Shown in pieces: positions 21,726 to 31,278 of a DNA stretch of 64,000 bases (within the stretch, counting starts at the first letter, position 1; every line of letters begins with the position of its first letter). Below the pieces are notes generated by a model, which ran no database searches, was not told where the DNA came from, and saw only the letters and a program-made list of their open reading frames with translations. The stretch is from Adiantum capillus-veneris (taxonomy: Eukaryota > Streptophyta > Polypodiopsida > Polypodiales > Pteridaceae), in assembly GCA_014529385.2 (NCBI GenBank), contig CM043956.1, positions 92,973,721 through 93,037,720 on the forward strand, written 5' to 3'. The translations under genes and the position numbers were made by a program.

Positions 21726-22714
21726 ATAGCTCTTGAATGTAGATACCTTTACACAACCTCTCGAGCTCTCTCTAGATGTCGAACACTCATTTGTACTTAA
21801 TACATGTAAAAGATAAGACATAATAGTGATAGCAAGTGTGAATATGTAAAAGGGTAGATTTGTAGCCAAAGGATAACTACTGCCAATCCTATTCGAGTGG
21901 TCATGAGGCAATGACTCCATAATCAATGAGACAAAAACTCAACCCATGTACTTGGATGGTCATCACCACCAAGAATAGGCACATCCCATATAGGCTCTCC
22001 TTCTCGCTAAATTAGGAGGCTAATAGTATGGCTCCTATAGAAAAGAAGTATCTCCCATAGTATGGCTCGTTAAAACCGATTCGATCCTAAGTATCTCTCA
22101 AATGAGGCTCCATTTTCTTTAGTATCCTCTTGCTCGACTCATATCTTCTTCTCTCTTAAGCTAGTTTATCCAAATCTATGATTCTAGCATGGAGTTACTA
22201 AGTTCTAAGAAATCAAGGCGAGATGATTCTTTTTCCTCTTCCTCTCAATGACAAGTTTTGGGTTTCAAAGCTACTCTATGGAAATGGGATAGTATCTCTA
22301 TGGACTTTACAATCGGATTACCTAGAACACAAAGGGACACGACTCTATATGGACAAAATAACAAAAATAACAAAATTTATTTCAACTAAATCTGATGTTA
22401 AAACTCTTGAATTAGTTAGATTATTCATAAAAAATCTCTATCAACCATTTTTAGAGAGCTGTGTTTAAGAGGTTGATAAAGATAAAAAAGCTAGGTGTCA
22501 TTTAAAAGCGGCTTTACCAGCCTGGCGACCAAACATAATACCTTGTGAATGCATGCACGTGTACACAAGATGTGAGTACACAACGATCATTGTTTGGGAT
22601 CAATATGCATGACATGGACGCATTAATGACATATAAATGCAAAAGATGTCGTGTTTGAGGTCAAGATATACACCAAGTGTCTTTGTGTTAAACTTGGAGG
22701 GAGTAAAGAAGCTC
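21726..22714. other. AT-rich stretch with no supported gene
   Basis: Only short frames without domains. A frame at 22223-22468 is open but has no recognisable motif or paralogue in the window. Confidence 0.3.
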
Positions 22715-22732
22715 TACTAGTTTCATCTTCGT

Positions 22733-22918
22733 ATGCAAAGCTATGAACTCTCTACAAAAGAAAGTTCCTTTGCTTGCACCTTGAAGGCATGTGACATTAT
22801 ACAAGAACTTGACATGGATAAACCAATTTGGTTTGACATTGTTAAACACAAGTTGTTTCAGAATGCAATGCTTTCATTGATGTGTGTGCCGAGTGTGGTG
22901 TACTTCAAAAAATATAAT
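22733..22918 (+). pseudogene. PPR-protein fragment (frameshifted)
   Basis: The frame reads SSFACTLKACDIIQELDMDK then IVKHKLFQNAM, the pattern of a pentatricopeptide PLS-class repeat (usual FACVLKACxxIxxLxxGKxIH). A frameshift later restores DVCAECGVLQK, equivalent to the next repeat's DMYAKCGxLxKA. PPR proteins bind organelle RNA and the family is expanded in plants. With about 60 codons and a frameshift, this is a dead scrap, probably carried by a retroelement or duplication. Confidence 0.65.
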
Positions 22919-22973
22919 TAGACTTTAAAATGGTGTGTTTCAATCCACGAAAATAGACCTAATGCATCTAATC

Positions 22974-23073
22974 GAGAGAGAGAGAGAGAGAGAGAGAGAG
23001 GAGGGGGAGGAGATTATATTACCCGCTTTGCTATCTATCTACAAAAACAAGACAAATGCATTTGATCACACGC

Positions 23074-23123
<50 letters not shown>

Positions 23124-23300
23124 TAAACAAGTAACAAAGGCACATGCTTAAAAGTTGAGACAACTACGTGCAAACGTTCATAAGTTTTGTGCTTAAATTA
23201 AGAAAGTTAAGTTGTTAAGCCAAAGGCAAACAAATCACAAAGATAACATGCTACTCAAAAAAGAGAAAGGGGAGGGGATTAATAAAGATATCACATGAAC

Positions 23301-23341
<41 letters not shown>

Positions 23342-23402
23342 AGCAATAGATGAGGATGAGGAGGAGGAGCGCCAGGCTATTGATGATGGTAAGATGGCGT
23401 GT

Positions 23403-23436
<34 letters not shown>

Positions 23437-23692
23437 CTTTGTCATTTCCACCACATGTACTTTTGATTTGTCTTGTAGGTCCACTTCGGCCTCTAGTAGA
23501 CATTTAAAAATCTTTCTTTCTTTCTCTCTCTCATTTATTTATATTTATGTTCTCAAACATTGTACTGGTTATACATGGATGTAACTTTTGGTCTCATAAG
23601 ACACTTTAGCTTTTTGAAAACGTTTATATAACATTTCACTTCATTTCTCTCTCTCTCTCTCTCTCTCACCACACACACACACACACACACCC
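22974..23692. repeat. cluster of GA/CT and CA microsatellites
   Basis: GA runs at 22974-23001, 23076-23117 and 23304-23337; CT at 23405-23434 and 23645-23667; CA at about 23669-23691. Peptides of repeated Arg-Glu in translations come from these runs and are not proteins. Confidence 0.95.
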
Positions 23693-23789
23693 CTCAAGTG
23701 GGAAAAATCCACAGACACGGTCATATACAAGAGCACAAAACTACTCAGCTGTAGAAAGTAGCTAAAAGCATTCATATAAAAGCTGATGC

Positions 23790-24240
23790 ATTTCTAAATA
23801 AAGTGATATCACCAACTTCCAAAGCCAACCGTAACGATTGCCTAAGAGAAAGCTTGAAGAGTGGGAATGAGTCTGCATGAGTACGCTGCAGTGCTGGTGA
23901 GAAAATCCAAATGCCCAAGATCTTTTGCCAAAGACAACCCCACGAAAACGAAGCCGCATGCAGGCTGATACATGACGAAAGAAGTCTCTAGTAACACAGC
24001 AATCCCATAACAAATGACAAATATCCTCTTCTGCAGACGAGCACCGAACGCAAGAAGAAGGACGAATATGATGCGATCGAAGAAAAGTGACAACGAGAAG
24101 CACTCCAAGCAAATAACGTCAAAGAAACAGGCGCTCTTTCAAAGGCAAATGACTTTTCCACCAGCAGAGGTCAAATTTGTGCATGCGCCAAAGGGCATTA
24201 CAATGACGATCAAGCCATGGACATCCAAAGCTAGTACAAT
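23790..24240 (-). pseudogene. LINE C-terminus with zf-RVT zinc-binding region
   Basis: The minus strand reads WWKSHLPLKERLFL, stop (in place of Trp), RYLLGVLLVVTFLRSHHI, then CVRCSSAEEDICHLLWDC. This matches the zf-RVT region found after the RT in plant L1-type LINEs, whose Cys-His residues are kept. It is a 3' fragment only. Sequence to 24600 may be more of the same LINE but is too decayed to call. Confidence 0.75.
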
Positions 24241-25052
24241 TTGGAGCACTCCCTCTAATCGATTACTAGAAGCATTTGCTTAACCCCCTTGCCCACCTCA
24301 CAAGCCATGCATTAAAAGCTAGTACTAAGGAAAATTGGTTTACCAATGTCAAAGTCGTGCATAATGCCACATCCTTCTTTCTAGCTTGGCCACTCGCGAC
24401 ACCCCAAGGATGGAAGGATCTTCACATCATAGACAAGGTCTATATCGAAGGCAACCGTGAACGACATCAAGAAAAACCCCATCGAGAGTTGACTATGGAA
24501 GACATTGAGAGTCAGACTACACAGACCCGTGAGAGTGTTCATGCGATAAGGGTCAAGGGCTCAAATTCGCCTAGTAACCAAGCTACCTAACTATATGCCA
24601 TGTAGTTACTAGTGGTGGTGGGTGGCCTATACTCCAACAGCCTAATGAGTGATTCAATAGTTAATGAAAAACATAAGTTACATGTACCTAAAGAGGGAAA
24701 GCATAAAATATCAGAGAGTCATAACCAACCAAGTAATGTGTCCCCGATTTCGTAAGCAGGACACATTACTTGGAATCTGAGGGGATGTTGTCATGCCTAC
24801 CAAGGAAAAAAAGGGGGATAGTCCACGTGGAGGACAGAGGAGAAGAGAGAGGAGCAAGAGCTACTGCGGAGGGAGGGCGGCGCGTGCACTGAAGGGCCGT
24901 ATGTCTCTCTCTCTCTCTGTCTGACACGCGGACACAGACACAATCTTTGATCGTCGATGGCATGCATGATGATTGCATAGCCCTGGTGCGATAGTACTGT
25001 CGAGGACAGATATAGAGCGAGGACGCAGACCCAGGGTGGGGCATGGCAGTTG
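24241..25052. other. unassigned, possibly LINE-derived; contains a short hairpin
   Basis: No domain beyond weak LINE-like reading to about 24600. An exact 15-bp inverted repeat (24729-24743 with 24759-24773, arm CCAAGTAATGTGTCC) could be the core of a small transposon. Confidence 0.35.
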
Positions 25053-25118
25053 CGTGTGTGTGTGTGTGTGTGTTCAGTCACGGGACCATGCTGCTGATCT
25101 CTCTCTCTCTCTCTCTCT

Positions 25119-25187
<69 letters not shown>
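25053..25187. repeat. GT/CT microsatellites, including a 63-bp TG run
   Basis: GT at 25053-25072, CT at about 25098-25119, and TG at 25125-25187, the longest simple repeat in the window. Confidence 0.95.
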
Positions 25188-25189
<2 letters not shown>

Positions 25190-25551
25190 GATCTAGCCGT
25201 GGGAGAGGAGCAGGTGTTTGCCTAGCACAGGAGAAGGAGGTTGTCGTGTGGAGATGGCGCAGCATACCGTGGAGCAGGAGATGGAGGGTACGCAGCAGAC
25301 GGGGAAGGGCTTGCATTGCGCTGTGCTAAGGCATTCGCCAGACATGGGGTGGGAACCGTGGACGGAGCCACTTTTGCTTGCCCGAAGACGACGACCTGAG
25401 AATCTTCTTCGTTAATTAATTATTGAAACGTAAATCGACCCAGTATATACCCATCATATTGGGTAACCAAATAAGTACCTCTTTGAAAAAACATGTATAT
25501 TCAAGCATGCATGAAATACCCACAAACATAAATACACATGCTATCTTACCA
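25188..25551. other. no recognisable feature
   Basis: GC-moderate sequence between two microsatellite clusters. Open frames are short and without motifs. Confidence 0.3.
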
Positions 25552-25628
25552 TCATCAATAGCCCGATGCTCCTCTTGCACTACAGCACGCTCCTGCTCCT
25601 CCTCATCCTCCTCATCTACAGTCAAATA

Positions 25629-25669
<41 letters not shown>

Positions 25670-25680
25670 TACACACACAC
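25552..25680 (-). repeat. acidic-peptide-coding segment next to CT/CA microsatellites
   Basis: The minus strand encodes VDEEDEEEQERAVVQEEHRA followed by IDDGKIAC, right beside a CT run (25629-25652) and a CA run (25652-25680). A relative in the opposite orientation at 23335-23404 encodes IDEDEEEERQAIDDGKMAC between GA and CT runs. Possibly a copied exon piece; origin unknown. Confidence 0.5.
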
Positions 25681-25739
25681 ATTTATTTTCATTTTCACTC
25701 GCAAAGAGCTGAAAGATGATTAGATATTATACAAAAATG

Positions 25740-26340
25740 TCTTCAAAGCACAATCAAGCAAGGTAATTTGGATCCTCCACAAAGTTTTTCGACTTCCAAG
25801 CTTTAAAATTTACATGCCACCATAACTTTAACACATTTCAACTTCAAATAACCACATGAAGAAAGAGGTTTACACTAACATTCAACTCCTCTAGCAAAAG
25901 CTCAAACATTTGGACATAAGCACAACCACTTATCATTTTCTCAAATTTTTCCTTTGAGAAAGCAATCTTATTATGCCATGTAAGGATTCAAGCTTCTGCT
26001 ACTCGTCTTCCCCCTTTAGAGAGAGAGACGTAAACCATATCTACGAAGAAACAAGAGCTAAGATAATCCTCCACAAAGTTTGTCAAGCTTTAAAATTTAC
26101 ATAAAGTCATAAAGTCACCACCACTTTAGCACATTTCAATGTCAAATGACGACCACACGGTGATATTTATATCAGTCTTGATCAACTCCTCGCAAGGCTC
26201 TAAAACTTTATTCACAAGTGCAACCACTTCATCATCTTCTAAATCCTTTCCTTTGTAAGAGCGATGCTTATTATGATAGGTCAGGATTTGTCCTTCTGCT
26301 ACTCTTCTTCCCTCTTTCAAAAGGTAGACCTCAACAAAAT
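25740..26340 (-). repeat. dispersed repeat with conserved minus-strand peptide (copies 2 and 3)
   Basis: Two copies in tandem (25740-26030 decayed; 26060-26340 with open frame). The latter encodes KEGRRVAEGQILTYHNKHRS and KGKDLEDDEVVALVNK, close to copy 1 at 15.9 kb. The changes are partly conservative, which suggests it was once coding. I do not recognise the family. Confidence 0.6.
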
Positions 26341-26449
26341 CTGTTAAGAAACAAAATCATGGTTTACATGTGTCTTAAAAGAATAAAGATACCATATTTC
26401 ACAAATAAAGCAATATCAATCATGTCTCTTGCGAGATCAACTCTAAAAA

Positions 26450-27030
26450 ACTAAATGCACATTGGCATTCCGAGTGAAAGATATCTTTTAGAATACCATA
26501 AAACCCCTACGGGCGTACTTGCCATGGAGGCATAGGTCGTCAACTCTCCACCCAACCATTGAGATAATGAGAGAAGTGTCCCTCATTCCCAGACCTTAGA
26601 GATGTGTGGCCTACCGTCCACATTAATCTGGCCGCCCGGGCACTACGACTAGACGATCTCCCCCTGAACCTCGTCCTCACGGCTCTATGGCTAGAGGACG
26701 GTTGACGTTGTCACAGCCGTTATACGCTACCTGACATTGCCCCTCCCCTTTAAGAAGAGTTTCTTGCCTCGAGAGGTAAGTCGTCAGCTCTCCACCCAAC
26801 CATTGAGATAATAAAGAGTGCTCCTCACTAATACAATTACCTATTAATTTTACACAGAGGATTAAGAAGAAGAGAGAACATATAGATACATCCAACAACT
26901 ATATTATCACTACGCATACGAAGACCGACAGTCCAAGAGTAAAAGATACCTATTAGAATAGCATAACACCAATACGGACATATCTGCCATATATCATCAA
27001 TATGTACACAAAGACCCCTACGGGCGTACA
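26450..27030 (-). repeat. gypsy LTR fragments with polypurine tract
   Basis: The same LTR family as 16.9-17.8 kb: GTGAAAGATATCTTTTAG at the left, and a minus-strand purine tract (AAAGGGGAGGGG, at about 26745) followed by CAATGTCAGG. Two partial LTR pieces lie on either side of the tract. Rearranged and not a complete element. Confidence 0.6.
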
Positions 27031-27570
27031 AATCTCACTGTGACAAATAGACAGAGGGGAAGCACGATGCTGCGCGTCCCCAAGAGGATCTTGTTGGATC
27101 CAGACTCTCCTAATGAAAAAACAAACTACGTACAAAGATGGCTCAATCAATACATGGGAGTTGGAAACAACCACACTGTAGTGGCCGGTATTGGCATCTA
27201 GGCACGCCATCAACCATGGTGAAGAAGAGTCCAGGCCGCCACCTCATGACGCTCCCGTATGTATCCACTTTGGTAACTTGTCTGACTGGCTCCCCGTGTG
27301 ACTGGCTCCCCGCGGGAGGAGCTACTGGTACATCGGGATCTACCTCTAAACTATGGTTATATAGGAAGAAAGCATATCCCAAATCCGCTTCACGTGCTTC
27401 ATCGGAGCAAATGTGACTGATGACAGATGGTGTACTCTTGAGAATGATAAGTGATCGGATCCGATTATTGACACGCTCCCACAACTTTGCTCCCGTACAA
27501 TCCATCAGCTTTTGAAAGTTGCATATGACGAAGCCTCGAAGCTCGCATGAGTCGAAGACCGCCATCATGG
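27031..27570. repeat. composite repeat: LINE endonuclease end fused to unknown DNA (copy 1)
   Basis: Starts with a piece resembling the LINE at 55.35-55.44 kb (TCTCACTGTGACA, GAGGATCTTGTTGGA) and continues into about 400 bp present again at 28803-29060 and 30452-30660. The shared junction means the fusion happened once and was then copied. Confidence 0.55.
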
Positions 27571-27691
27571 TTGCTTTTCAAATGGCATAATTGTCACCAT
27601 TCATTTGCCGAACCAAGGGAAAGGTGGCAATGGTAGGGATCTTGATTGGTTGATCAACTATGCTGATGTAAACGTGGGACCAATCTACCAA
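27571..27691. other. short unassigned spacer
   Basis: No recognisable feature. Confidence 0.3.
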
Positions 27692-28547
27692 CTCCTCGTT
27701 GACAAGCGGTGCTGTGTCATTCCCAAAAGCTCTGCCGATCGAAATATCGCCTCGTCATACTTCTTCATCACGGACCGAGTTCATGTCAGAATCGTCACTC
27801 CTCTCCATCGTGTTGGAGAATTTAGGCACGTGACAGGGTTAGGTCCAGACAGAGAGAGAAAAAGTTCACATATGCCTACTAGAACCGAAATCAACCGTCT
27901 TTTTTTGTAGAAAAAATTCAGCACCAAGAACTCGCACAAATCATTTATGACAATGCTTTTCCATTTACCTTGAGGACTCTCCAAAGGATGGAGTAGTCCC
28001 GAACATTGACACGCACATGTGTATTGACCTGACACTTGCATTGCAGGACGTAAGTCTTGGATGTCCTAAAATTGTAAAGGGTTTACAGAAACTGACAAAA
28101 AGTAAAGGGGATGCTCGTGACTCCTCGTTGACGAGCGGTGTTGTGTCATTGCCAAAAGCTCTACCGATCGGAATATCGCCTCGTCATACTTCTTCATCAC
28201 GGACCGAGTTCATGTCAGAATCGTCACTCCTCTCCATCGTGTTGGAGAATTTAGGCATGCGACAGGGTTAGGTCCAGACAGAGACAGAAAAAGTTCACAT
28301 ATGCCTACTAGAACCAAAATCAACCGTCTTTTTTTCGTAGAAAAAATTCAGCACCAAGAACTCGCACAAATCATCTATGACAATGCTTTTCCATGTACCT
28401 TGAGGACTCTCCAAAGGATGGAGTAGTCCCGAACATTGACACGTGCATGTGTATTGACCTGACACATTGCATTGCAGGACGTAAGTCTTGGATGTCCTAA
28501 AATTGTAAAGGGTTTACAGAAACTGACAAAAGGTAAAGGGGATGCTC
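27692..28547. repeat. 429-bp tandem duplication
   Basis: The segment from CTCCTCGTTGAC to TAAAGGGGATGCT occurs at 27692 and again at 28121 with few changes. The right end of each copy carries the start of the copia gag region described next. Confidence 0.85.
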
Positions 28548-28800
28548 ATGAAAAATATTCTTTGGAGCATGCCATCCGGTTCAATGCAAGCCTCGACACA
28601 AACCTTAAATGCTCATCAAGAAGCCAACGATGAGCAAGCACTTGGGATCATCATCACGGCACTCGAAGACGGCTTCATTCACCACATAGATGATGCTACA
28701 TCCGTGCTTCATGCTTGGCAAGTCCTAGAGCGTCTTTTCGGTGCTTGAGGTAAGCACTCGAAAATGAGCCTCAAAATTCAACTTTATGGTCTCGCTATGC
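28548..28800 (+). pseudogene. Ty1/copia gag fragment
   Basis: The frame reads LNAHQEANDEQALGIIITAL, HHIDDATSVLHAWQVLERLF, stop, then KHSKMSLKIQLYGLAMQEQD. This is the UBN2-type copia Gag core (usual DDKALxxIxxSL, AxEAWxxLExxF, MSLKxQLxxLKM). One stop interrupts it. Confidence 0.8.
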
Positions 28801-28802
28801 AA

Positions 28803-29060
28803 GAGCAAGATTGCCCCAAGAGGATCTTGCTGAATCCAGACTCTCCTAATGAAAAAACAAACTACGTACAAAGATGGCTCAATCAATAAATGGGAGTTGG
28901 AAACAGCCACACTGTAGTGGCCGCTACTGGCATCTAGCCGCGCTATCAACCATGGTGAAGAAGAGTCCAGGCTGCCACCTCATGACGCTCCCGTATGTAT
29001 CCACTTTGGTAACTTGTCTGACTGGCTCCCCACGGGAGGAGCTACTGGTACATCAGGATC
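28803..29060. repeat. composite repeat, copy 2
   Basis: Nearly identical to 27075-27320, joined here directly to the gag fragment at CAAGAGCAAGATT. Lacks the extra 17-bp duplication present in copy 1 near 27290. Confidence 0.6.
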
Positions 29061-29344
29061 TACCTCTGTACTATGGTGATAACCACTATCATCTACATCA
29101 TCTGGAATGGGTACAATCTCCTCCGTAGCCTAATAGACATGAAAAGGAGAAGAGGGTCCATGGACCCATAGAGGAACATCACCGTCGACATCTCCAAGAA
29201 TCCACAAATCAGGGATGCCTTGGTTTGTAAATTTTAGAGATGCGTAGACACAGAGAGGGTCTACCTACAAGATCAGGGAGAGAGAGACAGTCCTATAGAT
29301 AGACCGCATACCGCTTGGAAATTGCACATCGGCGTTCCCAAGTA
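29061..29344. other. unassigned spacer
   Basis: No supported gene. The right end repeats a pol-tail piece (TTGGAAATTGCACATCGGCG) also found at 17.82 kb. Confidence 0.3.
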
Positions 29345-29940
29345 GCTGTTGCTTCATCTCTGTTAGTCCACTTAACTAATACCTCTTGGAAATTTCACAT
29401 CAACTTTCCGAAGTAGTTGCTTCATCTCTATCAGTCGACTTAACTAATAACTCTTGGTACACTTTATCACCTTTGCCTATCTTGGTACCCTAAATCTTCT
29501 CAAGTTCATGTGGTATCCTTAGTTGTTCTAGCAAATCCACCAAAATTTCTAGGGAAACTACGTTCTCTAACTCGTGAACTGATTTATTCAGTTTATAATC
29601 ATGGAAGATAGGATCTCCTTGAGGACTCTTTGGTAATTCAAGTTTGTAAGCTACGTCTCCTATCTTCTTAAGGATTTTGAAAGCACAACAATACCTAGGA
29701 GAAACTTTGCCACACTTTCCCGTTTTCATGCTTTCTGACTTCGAAGGAATAGGAACCTTTAAGAATACAAAGTCACCTTCAACAAAGGTCACTTTTCTAC
29801 GTCCCTTGTCTACATATGTTTTAACGCGATACTATGCGCTATGACTGCTTTCACCTGCATCTTTGAGTATGTCGTTCATGACTTCAAGGAAATCCTTAAC
29901 AAATTGAATCTTCTCCTTCTCTAGGCCTACACAACAGTGC
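29345..29940 (-). pseudogene. chromovirus integrase C-terminus with chromodomain-like tail
   Basis: On the minus strand: IQFVKDFLEVMNDILKDAGE, YVDKGRRKVTFVEGDFVFLK, then KVSPRYCCAFKILKKIGDVA (a GPY/F module) and, after the linker, PHELEKILGTKIGKGDKVYQ, the start of a chromodomain-like tail. Chromodomains steer integration to marked chromatin. Stops near 29831 and 29489 break the frame. A different chromovirus family from the one at 44.6 kb. Confidence 0.75.
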
Positions 29941-30019
29941 AACATGTCTTCTATGAGAATGCTTTTCCATTTACCCTTGAAGAATCTCCAAAGGATGGAG
30001 TAGTCCCTCAACATTGAGA

Positions 30020-30445
30020 CGCACATGTATATTGATCTGACACTTATTGCATTGCAGGACGCAAGTCTTGGACGTCCTGAAATTGTAAAGTGTTTACAGT
30101 CACTGACAAAGATAAAGGGGGTGCTCATGAAAAATAATATTTGGAGCATTGTAAAATCTCCATATGGTTGGAGGCAAACCTCCACACGAACCTTAAATGC
30201 TCATCAACAAGCCAACGATGAGCAAGCACTTGGGATCATCATCTCGGCACTCAAAGACGACTTCATTCACCACAACGTAGATGATGCTACATCCACGCTT
30301 CGCGCTTAGCAAGTCCAAGAGTGTCTTTTCGGTGCTTGAGGTAAGCACTCGAAAATGAGCCTCAAAATTCAACTTTATGGTCTCGAAATGCAAGAGCAAG
30401 ATTTTCTTGTTAGCCTCGTCGACAAACTTAAGACCATGCACCAGT
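30020..30445 (+). pseudogene. Ty1/copia gag fragment (second copy)
   Basis: The same region as 28548-28800: LNAHQQANDEQALGIIISAL then HHNVDDATSTLRA and, after frameshift, KMSLKIQLYGLEMQEQDFLV. It extends farther right than the first copy (SLVDKLKTMHQ) before meeting the composite repeat. Confidence 0.75.
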
Positions 30446-30700
30446 GATTCTCACTGTGACAGACAGATAGAGGAGGCGCATCCCTGAGAGGATCTTGCTG
30501 GATCCAGACTCTCCTAATGAGAAAACAAACTAGGTACAAAGATCGCTACATCAATAAATGGGAGGTGGAAACATCCACACTGGTGGTGGCCGGTACTGGC
30601 ATCTAGGTGTGCCATGAACCATGGTGAAGAAGAGTCAACGCCGCCATCTCATGGCGCTCTCGTATGCAGTCCGAGCTACACTAAAGTTACTCGAAGTGGG
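30446..30700. repeat. composite repeat, copy 3
   Basis: Starts with the LINE-derived TCTCACTGTGACAGACAGAT and continues through the shared CCTAATGAGAAAACAAAC segment. Third instance of the same fusion. Confidence 0.55.
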
Positions 30701-31004
30701 AGATTTTGCTCGAGTTGGGATCAGGAAGTAGAGATTCTTGAGAAGAGACTTCGTGTCCAAGAAAGCAAAGTTGATGCTAAGATCTCTTTGGAAAAGGACT
30801 CTGGCAATAGACTCCAAATAGAGTTTATAGGATTGCCGTGCCATGAGTCTAAGAGGTGAGAACCTTGGTTTTCGAGACCCATGAGTAAGGAACAGAGGTT
30901 CCTAGGTATAGGGTTTTTCTCTGAGAATGGCTTCTTAGTACTATCTAGTCTGATCTACAACGAACGGGATACTACCTTCGGTTTAAATGCTTGTATAAAG
31001 ACTT
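30701..31004. other. unassigned DNA left of the copia insertion
   Basis: No supported gene. It provides the left copy of the CTCCC target site. Confidence 0.3.
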
Positions 31005-31009
31005 CTCCC

Positions 31010-31199
31010 TGAAGGGGATCGGGGAGCACCATAGACGGAGAGTGAGCGAGAGAGAAGGAGACACACGACATAGATATGGGTGGGGAGACTCCAAGAGTGA
31101 GCAGCCCCCTATACACTTATGCTATGTATAAGGTATACAAATCAGTGGGCGCCCAGACTCTGGGCGGCCGGGCAAGGCATAGGCGCCTATACCCCAACA
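31010..31199 (-). repeat. 3' LTR of the copia element (190 bp)
   Basis: On the minus strand it starts TGTTGGGG and ends CCCCTTCA. It carries a minus-strand TATA-like stretch (CTTATACATAGCATAAG). Confidence 0.95.
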
Positions 31200-31200
31200 A

Positions 31201-31210
31201 CCTCCCACTT
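31201..31210 (-). promoter_or_regulatory. polypurine tract of the copia element
   Basis: Minus-strand AAGTGGGAGG lies one base from the 3' LTR start, where plus-strand priming is expected. Confidence 0.75.
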
Positions 31211-31278
31211 AAAGGCGGCTGTGCCTTTAAGCAAGAGAACCTAGTCTAAAGACTACAAAAGGCGAGAGAAAACCGCTC

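Noticed and set aside
22935-25320. Arg-Glu, Ser-Leu and Cys-Val repeat proteins
   Set aside because: They are translations of GA, CT and GT microsatellites.
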